Assembly (NCBI GenBank): GCA_963832245.1
Contig: CAWHTG010000004.1
Coordinates: 2,046,001-2,110,000, forward strand
DNA: 64,000 bases
Direction of reading: 5' to 3'
Origin: JABDBE01 sp963832245
Lineage (GTDB): Bacteria; Acidobacteriota; Terriglobia; Terriglobales; Acidobacteriaceae
Shown here: positions 53,622 through 62,063 of the stretch, one piece after another
Layout: the number at the start of each line of letters is the position of its first letter
Position numbering within the stretch: the first letter of the stretch is position 1
Translations under genes and position numbers: made by a program
Notes under the pieces: model-generated
What the model saw: only the letters and a program-made list of their open reading frames with translations
Databases searched by the model: none
Told to the model about the DNA's origin: nothing

Positions 53622-55202
53622 TTACGAACGAACAGGGTGGCAGGAATCAGTGGCTGCAGTTGCTGCGCGGGAACCGTTTCGCAAGCCAGGCGTTAGCCAA
53701 ATGAATGCCAACGCGAGCCCGAGCAGAGTGAATGTAATTAGGGGTAACGCGCAGTTGACGCATATGCCGATGTCGTTCAGGCGGATCATCCAGGGTAAAC
53801 TAAATCCTCTCCTAAAGAGCGTGCCCAAAACCAGCCTGACATCGTTCTGATGTGCGGCCGCCATGGCCAGGCTTTGGGCACAGGATGCGATTGCAATCAC
53901 CCAGCAGACAACTTTGGGCAGAGCTTGGGCCGCTTCCATTGCCAGGAGCGCCAGCGCGGGGACTATCGGCACCAGATATCGAAAGCCTGTGGTGGGTTGG
54001 AGCCATGAATACTGATTCGCAGCGCAGAACAGGGTGAGTGCCGCAAAATACGTCCAAAGAATTATTGTTTCCCGCCGGGGAATGCGGTATCTCACACCCT
54101 TTACGAACGGAGCTGCGAACGCCAGCAGCAGCGCGGGGCAGTAGACAAAGAGACCGAACCGAGGATCGAAAAAGTTGGCCCACAGAAGAGCAGGTGAGGG
54201 CCAATCGAAACCACGATATCCGTGCGAGGTTGGCGCGGTAGCGGGCATGTAGTGTTGCGAAGGGCGATAGAACAAGCCGAAAGCCCATGTCTGATAAATC
54301 GCTAAAGCAATTACGCCGGGAAGCACTCCTGCGCCGAATGCAGCCATGAGGCGCCATCGTTCCGCGGCTGGTTGCCGGGCTGAGCGCAACCACACATAGA
54401 GAGCGATGACCAAAACCACGACTGCACCGCTATAGTCGCAAAGCACAGCGTATCCGGCTAGCAGTCCTGCTACTGCCGCGCGCCAAGGCTGAAGTACAGC
54501 ATCGTTAGGATCCCACAGCATGAGTAGCGCGACGAATCCAGCGTCTCCAACCAGCAGATTATGATTCAAGTGCCCAGCGCGAAACAGCAACGGAGTGCCC
54601 AAACCATAGAGCACTGCAACTCCCGCGGCACGAGCGACCGGAATCCCCGCTTCGGCCAAACGGCCGCACAGGTATGCGGCAGTGCCGGCGGTGGCGGGAG
54701 CCATCACCAAAGCCACGGTCAGAAACGCCACCAGCAAGAAATACAGAGCGCGACCTTCCGAAACGGTATGCCAAAACAGATCGCCTTCTTCGCCTTTGCG
54801 ATTAGGGCGAGGCAGCTTTTGATTCCATTCGTCAACTCGAGTCAACACCGGTCGCAACAGTAATAGGGGAATGGCCGCAGTGAGCGATGCTCCTGGATTA
54901 TTGTTGATATATGCGCCCCCTCGCGGACCCGGAAAGATATCCGGCGACCATCCCAGATAACGATCCACGTTCAAGCTTCCGTGCTCGGCCAGTGCAATGG
55001 CGGGAAAATGTTCGCGCACGATGTAGGGAGCCCATAACACGGTATAGACGAGCCAGCAAGTAAGGAATACTCGCCACTTGTAGGCGCGCGCAGTGGGCAA
55101 CACATTCGTCGGAGCGATTGCATCGTCGATCTGCGCGAGATTTTGGGGCGGAATCATCTTCTTTACAGTTTCAAAATGCCTCTTCTGCAATCCGCGTGGC
55201 AT
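53622..55202 (-). CDS. Multi-pass GT-C-like membrane glycosyltransferase
   Basis: Up to 526 residues, about 11 helices. N-N-N-P-G-A-S-L in the first outer loop, G-T-P-L-L-F-R-A-G-H-L-N-H-N and Y-R-G-F-D-W-P-S-P are shared with the protein at 59225-60862, so both belong to one family of probable polyprenyl-phosphate sugar-dependent transferases. No nucleotide-binding motif. The start may be ATG at 55157, which would avoid the 32-bp overlap with the flavoprotein gene; neither site has a strong ribosome signal. Confidence 0.78.
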   Translation of the reverse strand: MPRGLQKRHFETVKKMIPPQNLAQIDDAIAPTNVLPTARAYKWRVFLTCWLVYTVLWAPYIVREHFPAIALAEHGSLNVDRYLGWSPDIFPGPRGGAYINNNPGASLTAAIPLLLLRPVLTRVDEWNQKLPRPNRKGEEGDLFWHTVSEGRALYFLLVAFLTVALVMAPATAGTAAYLCGRLAEAGIPVARAAGVAVLYGLGTPLLFRAGHLNHNLLVGDAGFVALLMLWDPNDAVLQPWRAAVAGLLAGYAVLCDYSGAVVVLVIALYVWLRSARQPAAERWRLMAAFGAGVLPGVIALAIYQTWAFGLFYRPSQHYMPATAPTSHGYRGFDWPSPALLWANFFDPRFGLFVYCPALLLAFAAPFVKGVRYRIPRRETIILWTYFAALTLFCAANQYSWLQPTTGFRYLVPIVPALALLAMEAAQALPKVVCWVIAIASCAQSLAMAAAHQNDVRLVLGTLFRRGFSLPWMIRLNDIGICVNCALPLITFTLLGLALAFIWLTPGLRNGSRAATAATDSCHPVRS

Positions 55203-56766
55203 TCGCCATCAGGGTTAATGTGATGTTTTTGGCTGGAAGTTGAGGGAAAGTCGAGCCATCAGCAAAATAAAGATTCTCCACATCGTGACTGCGACCGTAT
55301 TTCGAGCAGGTTAGTGGCGCAGGCGTCTCTCGCATCGGAAACGTTCCTGCATAGTGCACGCTGGCCCCCATCGGACGAATGTGCACTGTTCGTGACGGCG
55401 CGAAGCATCCAAGTTTCCATAGGATCTTGCGAAATGTAGAGATGGTGCTCTTCAGTCCCTTGGGTTCGTCTTGCGGAGGACGATAATAAATGGCTAGCCG
55501 GTGCGGTGTGGTGCTGACATCCAGCGTGACGTAGTTCTCATCTCGTCGGTGGTCAGGAAGATTGATGTTCACCATGCCAAGTGCGCTATGAACATTACGG
55601 AAGAGTGAAACACCTGTCCCCAGATCAAATGGCAGCGTCTGCACCAGAGGGTGGATCAAAGCAGTCTTCAGGGTGGTCACTAAGCCGTGAAGGTAATTGC
55701 CGCCTCGTTCCACGGCGATAGCCACCTGGTGATATTGATAGCTGTTTGGATTCCACCGGCGGCCAAGCATCCGAAGATTCACGAACGGCATGAGAATCTG
55801 GCGATTATCCATTACGCCTCTGAGTTGCGGCGTCTCTCCATTCTCGCGATGGATGGATTCAAGAAAAATCTTGGCGGAACAAAGGGGCCCCGCCGCCAGT
55901 ACCAGCGAGCTAGCTGGAAATTCACGAGTCTGACCGTTGGCTGAATGTGCGACGACGCTGTTGACCGTGCTTGTGCCGTCCATGCGGAAGCAATCAACAT
56001 ACAATCCTGAAACATACTGAAATGTGGGATACATCCGGCATTCGTCAAGAGTCAACGATGGCGTGTAGAACGCACCGCTCGGACATCCCCACAAACATCG
56101 TCCGCAGTAACTGCACTGCTTGCGCTTTCCCAGATCGCGGCTGAGCGCAGCGACGCGGGTCCTGCCCATCAAGCATCCAAATTTCTCCTTGAGATATCCG
56201 CGATGTTGTTTATAAGTGTCAAGCAGAGCCGCCGAGTGCTCATCGAGATCAAGCGGTTCCGTGAGCCCGCCATGCAATGGGAAGACCGATGCCAAGTCGT
56301 CATTAGCGCCAGTGATTCCGATGTTTGCTGCAACCTTGGCATAGTACGGAGCAAGTTCCTGATAGCCAAAAGGGAACCCTTTGAAGTCACTCTCATTGAA
56401 TGGATAGCAGCCGCCCGTCCAAGCCTCAGCTAGACCGCCTGCTCCAAACGAATAAATCGGAGCGAAGCCGCTTGCCCGATGCTGAAATTCGGGGCGATGT
56501 TTGAATACGTGCTGTTTGCTTGGGGGAAACGCATAGTATTCGCCAGTTCTGCCGGGCAAAATGAGTGATTCGTAGCGTGGCCCCAGGAAGTAATCTACGG
56601 GGTCCGGCAAATTCTTTTTCAGCTCGTTCAAGGAATCGGCGGGACGTACCGCTTCGCGGCCAGTGTGGCCGACATCAAGCATCAGCACCCGCCTGCCTTT
56701 CCGCAGTGCGGTCAGCGCGAAGTGCACGCCGCTTGCGCCGGAGCCGACTACAACGATGGTGTCCAT
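55171..56766 (-). CDS. GMC-type FAD oxidoreductase with ferredoxin-like Cys motif
   Basis: 531 residues from ATG at 56766 (a TTG one codon earlier also opens the frame). FAD motif G-S-G-A-S-G near the start; the C-terminal G-S-T-F-P-Q-L-P-A-K-N gives the usual Asn of the GMC active site. Near residues 218-228 lies C-S-Y-C-G-R-C-L-W-G-C-P, a C-x2-C-x2-C-x3-C-P spacing like a 4Fe-4S ferredoxin. That suggests electron transfer to a partner, not to oxygen. TGATG junction with the small upstream gene (one shared base). Possible role: oxidation of a sugar or alcohol of the glycan. Confidence 0.85.
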   Translation of the reverse strand: MDTIVVVGSGASGVHFALTALRKGRRVLMLDVGHTGREAVRPADSLNELKKNLPDPVDYFLGPRYESLILPGRTGEYYAFPPSKQHVFKHRPEFQHRASGFAPIYSFGAGGLAEAWTGGCYPFNESDFKGFPFGYQELAPYYAKVAANIGITGANDDLASVFPLHGGLTEPLDLDEHSAALLDTYKQHRGYLKEKFGCLMGRTRVAALSRDLGKRKQCSYCGRCLWGCPSGAFYTPSLTLDECRMYPTFQYVSGLYVDCFRMDGTSTVNSVVAHSANGQTREFPASSLVLAAGPLCSAKIFLESIHRENGETPQLRGVMDNRQILMPFVNLRMLGRRWNPNSYQYHQVAIAVERGGNYLHGLVTTLKTALIHPLVQTLPFDLGTGVSLFRNVHSALGMVNINLPDHRRDENYVTLDVSTTPHRLAIYYRPPQDEPKGLKSTISTFRKILWKLGCFAPSRTVHIRPMGASVHYAGTFPMRETPAPLTCSKYGRSHDVENLYFADGSTFPQLPAKNITLTLMANATRIAEEAF

Positions 56767-57230
56767 CAAGGTTCCAGCACCGGTTCGGCGCGAGGTTTCC
56801 AGGAAAAAACCATGGCAGCCCGGACAGGGGTGAATACCACCACTGAACTACCTAGTAGGAGTGCATATTTGGCCGCTTGCCAAGCCAGAGAAATCGAAGT
56901 TGCGATGGCGCTGCGCACTTCCACCTCGTCGAGTGCTTCAAAGCTGGGAGCTGCGCATTCGAGTAAGGCCAGAATTAGCACCAACTTCTTTCGTACGACT
57001 GAATCTTTTCGGAAGATGCTGGCATAACTGTCCGCCATGCTCGTCCAGAACGGGTGTCGTGCCGAAATGCCCACTAAGAACTGATCAAATGCGTCGAACC
57101 CCGCGCCGTTAATCGCGTCTGACTTGTGGTGAAAATCCAGATAGCGGTTCACAACGTACGGCGACGGTACTCCACCGATCAAGTATCGCGTGTAAGTAAA
57201 GCACTCGCGTTCCAGCTGAGCTATGTTCAT
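56766..57230 (-). CDS. Hypothetical protein, possible small subunit of the flavoprotein
   Basis: 154 residues without a recognised domain. It is helical, with one hydrophobic stretch near the C-terminus (A-K-Y-A-L-L-L-G-S-S-V-V-V-F). Small partner proteins such as gluconate 2-dehydrogenase subunit 3 precede GMC dehydrogenase genes in many bacteria; size, helix content and the one-base TGATG coupling to the flavoprotein fit that idea, but no sequence motif proves it. Its own ATG overlaps the epimerase-like stop as ATGA. Confidence 0.6.
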   Translation of the reverse strand: MNIAQLERECFTYTRYLIGGVPSPYVVNRYLDFHHKSDAINGAGFDAFDQFLVGISARHPFWTSMADSYASIFRKDSVVRKKLVLILALLECAAPSFEALDEVEVRSAIATSISLAWQAAKYALLLGSSVVVFTPVRAAMVFSWKPRAEPVLEP

Positions 57231-58123
57231 TGTCTATACCTGAGCATTTCGTCAACGCGTTTCATTCCAACTTGCTGCCCTTCCACCCAAGGATCCGGGG
57301 AAATGGTTCCGGAATTCGTGAATGATGCCAACTGCCCCGCGGTGAGCGGCAAAACTGGCCGTAACCACGGTTCGACCCACCCAAGGCATGCAGCAATCGG
57401 GCGCGCGGGCAAATGCACGACTGGCGCGCTTCCTCTGTCCGCAGACGTGCGGATACGGAGCAAAAGATTCTCGATACTGACAACCTCGGGGCCACCGATC
57501 TCCACCGTTCTGCCAATCAATAATTCATCCTCTAGCGCCGCAACCAGCGAAGCTGCCAAGTCGTCCGCGAGAATCGGCTGCACTGGCGTCAGGCCATCGC
57601 CAAAAACTGGAACCATAGGTAGAGTGGCAAGCCGTGAAAGACCGCCGAGCACCGGGGAGCCTTGGCCGAAAATCATCGTTGGCCTCGCGATGGTCCAATG
57701 TAGGCTGCTTTGCTTGACGGCCATTTCAGCCTGCTCCTTCGACTGCGCATAAGGATAGTGAGATTTGTTGCCGAACTTCACAGCGATGGTGCTGACGTGC
57801 ACAAATCGCCGCACGCCCGCTCGCTGTGCCGCAGCGATGAGAGATTGGCTGCCATCACGGTTGATTCGAAAGTACTTCTGGGGAGCGTGTTTCCCGGTTG
57901 CTGCAGCCAAGTGTATGACGGTGTCACAGCCAACCAATGCTTCAGCGTAACTATGACTGTCGAGCAGGTCACCCAAAACGAATTCAATATTCTTCGGTTG
58001 GCTGTCCATAGGTTTCGTACGAACCAAGCAGAAAATTTTTCGATCCGGACATACGCCGAGAAGGGAAAGCAACCGGCGGCCAAGAAAACCGTTTCCCCCT
58101 GTGACGAAGATCGAACCTGCCAT
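57227..58123 (-). CDS. NAD-dependent epimerase/dehydratase-like SDR
   Basis: 298 residues, atypical extended SDR. F-V-T-G-G-N-G-F-L-G-R-R lies at the start, H-L-A-A-A-T-G in the middle, H-V-S-T-I-A-V near strand 5 and Y-P-Y-A-Q-S-K gives Y-x3-K. The R-P-T-M-I-F-G-Q-G block is like the NDUFA9/3-beta-HSD branch. A sugar or terpenoid-type substrate could be oxidised or reduced. It heads the three-gene set with the small protein and the GMC flavoprotein, all coupled by overlaps, so it likely shares their substrate. Confidence 0.82.
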   Translation of the reverse strand: MAGSIFVTGGNGFLGRRLLSLLGVCPDRKIFCLVRTKPMDSQPKNIEFVLGDLLDSHSYAEALVGCDTVIHLAAATGKHAPQKYFRINRDGSQSLIAAAQRAGVRRFVHVSTIAVKFGNKSHYPYAQSKEQAEMAVKQSSLHWTIARPTMIFGQGSPVLGGLSRLATLPMVPVFGDGLTPVQPILADDLAASLVAALEDELLIGRTVEIGGPEVVSIENLLLRIRTSADRGSAPVVHLPARPIAACLGWVEPWLRPVLPLTAGQLASFTNSGTISPDPWVEGQQVGMKRVDEMLRYRQ

Positions 58124-58220
58124 TTCGTAAAGCCTTTCGGAACCCTAAAGAATGCGGAGTGGTGTGTCACGAATGTGCCATCCCGGCCGAAGACTGTTTT
58201 CTTGTCGATGCGCCCCGGCG

Positions 58221-59087
58221 TCAGGCGCTGCGATGAAGCTTTGCTTCGTCCGGCGCGAGTTTGTGGTCGGTGTTTTCTGGCAGCCGCCTGCTAGTTCCGT
58301 TCGCTCCATTCGCATGGGCTGGTTTTCGGACGGTTGCCGCAAATACCCCTTCACTCCATAACTGTCGTCGCAGACGAAACACGCCTTTGATGTCTTCCCA
58401 CCCGGTCTGAACTATCTTCACGCGGCTGTCGTCGTCCTCAATCCAAACCACCGGAAGATCTTTAATCCGATAGCCTTGTTTTTCCGCCAGGACGAGCATT
58501 TCAGTATCAAAAAACCAGGCTTGATCTTTAATCTGTGGAACGATCTCCTCGACTGCCTTGCGGCTCAAGGCTTTGAAGCCGCACTGAGCTTCGCTGAATC
58601 GGGTGAACAGGACGGCCTTGACGAGAACATTGTAGATTCGCGAAATTATCTCGCGCTTCAGCGATCGGGTAATCCGCGATTCCCGCATTAGTCTCGAGCC
58701 CGTCGCGATGTCGTACCCATCCTGCGCAATGGCGTCCAGCAGCTCAGGAATGTGGTCGAGCTTGGTCGAGAGATCGACGTCCATGTAACAAACCATGTCG
58801 GCATTGCTCCGCAGCCAGGCATGGCGCAGTGCACGTCCCCGTCCCTTCTGCAGCAAGCGAAGAAGCTTCACCTCGGGGTGTGCGGCGACCAATTCCTTCG
58901 CGACATTTTGCGTGCCGTCGGTTGAACCGTTGTCGACAATCACGATTTGCCAGCGATAGGGCAATGAAGAACGCAGGAAGCTCAATAACGTCCCAACACT
59001 CTTTTTAAGTACGTGCGCCTCATTGAGGACAGGAATGACGACATCGACGCTAAGTTGGGCATTGTCCTTCGCAAGTGCGTCAATCAT
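58221..59087 (-). CDS. GT2 glycosyltransferase, dolichyl-phosphate mannose synthase-like
   Basis: 288 residues. V-D-V-V-I-P-V-L-N-E-A opens the GT-A fold, V-D-N-G-S-T-D-G-T is the donor loop, Y-M-D-V-D-L-S the metal site and C-G-F-K-A-L-S a DPM-typical element. Soluble apart from amphipathic helices. It should charge a polyprenyl phosphate with a sugar for the GT-C proteins around it. AGGAGG eight bases before the ATG is the best ribosome site in this part. 97 bp follow before the next gene. Confidence 0.88.
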   Translation of the reverse strand: MIDALAKDNAQLSVDVVIPVLNEAHVLKKSVGTLLSFLRSSLPYRWQIVIVDNGSTDGTQNVAKELVAAHPEVKLLRLLQKGRGRALRHAWLRSNADMVCYMDVDLSTKLDHIPELLDAIAQDGYDIATGSRLMRESRITRSLKREIISRIYNVLVKAVLFTRFSEAQCGFKALSRKAVEEIVPQIKDQAWFFDTEMLVLAEKQGYRIKDLPVVWIEDDDSRVKIVQTGWEDIKGVFRLRRQLWSEGVFAATVRKPAHANGANGTSRRLPENTDHKLAPDEAKLHRSA

Positions 59088-59224
59088 CTTGCAGCCTCCT
59101 GGTTACTGGTTTAGTGAAGACGATCAGAGCTAATCACTGAATGTTTTCGACGGGGGATTAGGAAAGAAATTTCGGGCGACGTATCGCCACAACGTTGAAA
59201 CTTTCGTTGGCACCCCGGCACGTC

Positions 59225-60862
59225 CTACCTCCTCACGGCCTCAACGACAGAACGTTCCATGGCTTCGTTGCCAGATCCAGGTTCGCTACGCTGGCCGGTA
59301 GACCACACAACGAAGATCAGGGCAGCCACAAGCGCAAAGATTGGCAGCGGCGAAACCCCTGCGGAAGCGTAATCGCCATACTGCCCGCTACTCATTCGTG
59401 ACAGCACCGTCAATACCGGAATCTGAAATCCACTGATGAAAACGTGCAGTACGGGATCGAGCACACCGAATCCGCGCTCGACGTCGCGCGACATCGCCAT
59501 CGACCAAGCCTGCGCCACCGCGATAATCGAGATGACGTATGCCAGTCGCCGGGGAATCATTTTTACCAGAACTATTGCGACGGGCACGAACAGAAAAGGC
59601 AATGTCGGAGCGAGATAGCGCATCCCGTTATTAAATTGAAGGCGGGTGTAACTGATGCCGCTGCAGAACAGCAACAGGCCTACCGGGACCAGCATCAATA
59701 CAGCAAACTCGCGTTCCGGAATAAATCGCTTTGTATTTCGGAGCCACCACACAGACACGAGCGCAACTAATAGCAGAGGACATGTCGTGAACAGGCCGTA
59801 GCGATAGTCAAAGAGCAGGTGCCAGAAAAGCACGGGCTGCGGCCACGTGAAGCCTTGATAACCGATGTCGATCCATTCCACCGGCGGCATCCAGTGCTGC
59901 CCGGGAAGGAATGGGTTGCCAAAACTGCGCCACTGATAGAACCATAGAAGAAGGATGGGACTGATGGAGCCCAGAACGTAACACGAGGCGGCACGGATTA
60001 CATGGCGATGTGATCCGGATTTCCAGGCTTTCAGCAATGCGTAGAAAAAAAGCCCGGCCAGCATCACTATGCCAGAGTAGTCGAGCAGGACTGCCGCTCC
60101 TGCCATAAGTCCACAGAAGAAATAGCGGCTTGTCTCGGACCAGCGGAAATCCCCGCCAGGATTCCACAACACAAGAAACCCGATGAACGCAAAATGTCCG
60201 AGGATCATATTGTGGTTCAGGAAGCCTGTTCGGAAAAACACTGGCGTACCGAACGCGTACAGCAAGGCTAGCCACAAACCGATCCGGTCAGAACCGAATA
60301 TGCGGCGCAGTAAAAAGAACATTGCCACTACGCCCAAAGCCGAAATGGGCGCCATACAAAACCACTGCATCACCAAGGCCGCCAAGCCGAATTTAATGTC
60401 ATAACCGCGGCGCCACGCTTCGGCGTAGAATGCCCTCCGCATCGGCCATGGCGAGTTGTAGGGCGGAGGCTCGGTTCGTCCGCTGGCGGCTCGCGATCGA
60501 TTGACCGCGGCCACAACTCTATCAATCGCTGGCCGGCTCAGGAAATAAGGCACGGCGCCCAACATCGATGCCCCCGGGTTTGCTCCAATATGCCATCCGT
60601 ATCCCGGCTTCTCGAAAAGATCGGGATGCATATTGGCATAATCGTCCACGCGAAACGAAAAGTGGTCGCCAATTGCCAGGGCCAAATAGATCTCGCGTAC
60701 GGTGTTCGTGGCAACGTGCACCGCATAGACCATCCAACAAGTCACGAACAAACGTACCGCGATGCTCCGAGTTGTGAAAATCCACGGCTGGGGGAACATG
60801 AAGGCTGCGGGCGCTTCCTGGCCTTCGAATCCGCTCAATTCCGCTGTCTGAGTTGCAAGCAC
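59225..60862 (-). CDS. Multi-pass GT-C-like membrane glycosyltransferase
   Basis: 545 residues from GTG, about 11 helices. G-A-N-P-G-A-S-M in the first loop, G-T-P-V-F-F-R-T-G-F-L-N-H-N and Y-Q-G-F-T-W-P-Q-P match the paralogue at 53622-55202. An inserted S-G-R-T-E-P-P-P-Y segment lies in the second outer loop. The 137-bp gap upstream of the preceding GT2 gene separates it from that gene. Function by family: sugar transfer from a lipid phosphate carrier. Confidence 0.78.
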   Translation of the reverse strand: MLATQTAELSGFEGQEAPAAFMFPQPWIFTTRSIAVRLFVTCWMVYAVHVATNTVREIYLALAIGDHFSFRVDDYANMHPDLFEKPGYGWHIGANPGASMLGAVPYFLSRPAIDRVVAAVNRSRAASGRTEPPPYNSPWPMRRAFYAEAWRRGYDIKFGLAALVMQWFCMAPISALGVVAMFFLLRRIFGSDRIGLWLALLYAFGTPVFFRTGFLNHNMILGHFAFIGFLVLWNPGGDFRWSETSRYFFCGLMAGAAVLLDYSGIVMLAGLFFYALLKAWKSGSHRHVIRAASCYVLGSISPILLLWFYQWRSFGNPFLPGQHWMPPVEWIDIGYQGFTWPQPVLFWHLLFDYRYGLFTTCPLLLVALVSVWWLRNTKRFIPEREFAVLMLVPVGLLLFCSGISYTRLQFNNGMRYLAPTLPFLFVPVAIVLVKMIPRRLAYVISIIAVAQAWSMAMSRDVERGFGVLDPVLHVFISGFQIPVLTVLSRMSSGQYGDYASAGVSPLPIFALVAALIFVVWSTGQRSEPGSGNEAMERSVVEAVRR

Positions 60863-60872
60863 GTTGAGTTTC

Positions 60873-62063
60873 TTACAGAGATGGGTGGCGTGTGGTTGGC
60901 GCGGGATCCGTTTGAATCAAATTATTTCGTAGAAGGAAAGACTTGATCTCTTGTGCGGCCAGGTTGTGTGCCAGCGCATTCCAGTGCCCGGCAGCGTTTA
61001 AATTAGCGCCCTTTTGGACTTCTTCGTGGAATCGCGACCGAAGGAAAAGACACGGGACGTCCCGCTGCTGACAAAAATCGCTGAGATATTTTTCGCGGTC
61101 TTCCGCCGGAGGACTTGAAGCGGTCAACGGATAGGCAGTCTTGGGAAGAGGTTGGATCTCCTCGTAAACCGGCAAGTAGACGAATACCGGTGTGGCTCTG
61201 ACGCCGCGCGTGGTGGCGACAATCTGGTCGAGAAGCCTTCTGCTCACTTCTCTGGCTTCCACTTCATTCTTGCCAAGACTCCAGCGCAATTTCTCCCGGA
61301 GAATTACCATCAGGTCCAGGGATTTCGGACGATACGCTTCTTCGGCGAGAACATGCTCCGGCGTGGGCACGGGAACATTCGTCAGCTGCAAGCTCTCGGA
61401 CGACAATTCGAATCTGGGCTTCGCGTAAGCAAAAAAGCTCTCGATATTGCGATAAATATCTAGATAAGCAAATCCGAGGACGACGATGTCGGGATGGTAC
61501 TTGACGCCTTCCTCTTTCAGATACAGCAACATTTGATCGTGCCCGTAGCCTTGCACGCCGAAGTTCAAAATCTCGGTGCCAGGAAGGCTGGCCTGCAGAT
61601 AGTGAGAATAGGTTTCATCATCAGAGACTTCCTCTCCAAACGTAAACGAGTCTCCCAAGACAACCATTCGCTGCTTCCCGGCGGAGCGTTCGTATTGATA
61701 CTCGGCTTTACCGCGAAGCCCTTTGGAGTTCGAATTCAGAATCTTCTTGCCGAATACAGGCAATTCCTTGATGTCCGGCTTCAGGGTCCACCCTCTTGTC
61801 GGATGGTAAATTGCATACTTTCCAGTCCATTCCTGATGGATGCGGTGTAAGCGGATCCATTGCAAGCGGTAGGAGGAGTCGTCGAAACCGGTGACACGCT
61901 GCCGAAGCCGATTGATGGACAGAACCAAACGGCTTCCGCCTTCCATAAAGACGGCCAGCGTAATAACACACAGAAGAAGCTTGGAGACCCAACGGGACTG
62001 CTTCGCAGTCTCCCGAACCGCCTGCGGTGTCGCCACCGTATCCAACTCGATCGTCTTGCTCAC
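60873..62063 (-). CDS. Membrane-anchored SGNH protein
   Basis: 396 residues from GTG at 62063, chosen because GTGA overlaps the preceding stop; an upstream start would place 33 poorly conserved residues inside the neighbour. N-terminal anchor (about residues 25-48), then V-V-L-G-D-S-F-T-F-G-E, N-F-G-V-Q-G-Y-G-H-D-Q and a terminal A-A-G-H-W-N-A. The blocks are closest to the tandem pair at 51-53.6 kb. Expected role: acyl group transfer or removal on a periplasmic glycan. Confidence 0.85.
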   Translation of the reverse strand: MSKTIELDTVATPQAVRETAKQSRWVSKLLLCVITLAVFMEGGSRLVLSINRLRQRVTGFDDSSYRLQWIRLHRIHQEWTGKYAIYHPTRGWTLKPDIKELPVFGKKILNSNSKGLRGKAEYQYERSAGKQRMVVLGDSFTFGEEVSDDETYSHYLQASLPGTEILNFGVQGYGHDQMLLYLKEEGVKYHPDIVVLGFAYLDIYRNIESFFAYAKPRFELSSESLQLTNVPVPTPEHVLAEEAYRPKSLDLMVILREKLRWSLGKNEVEAREVSRRLLDQIVATTRGVRATPVFVYLPVYEEIQPLPKTAYPLTASSPPAEDREKYLSDFCQQRDVPCLFLRSRFHEEVQKGANLNAAGHWNALAHNLAAQEIKSFLLRNNLIQTDPAPTTRHPSL

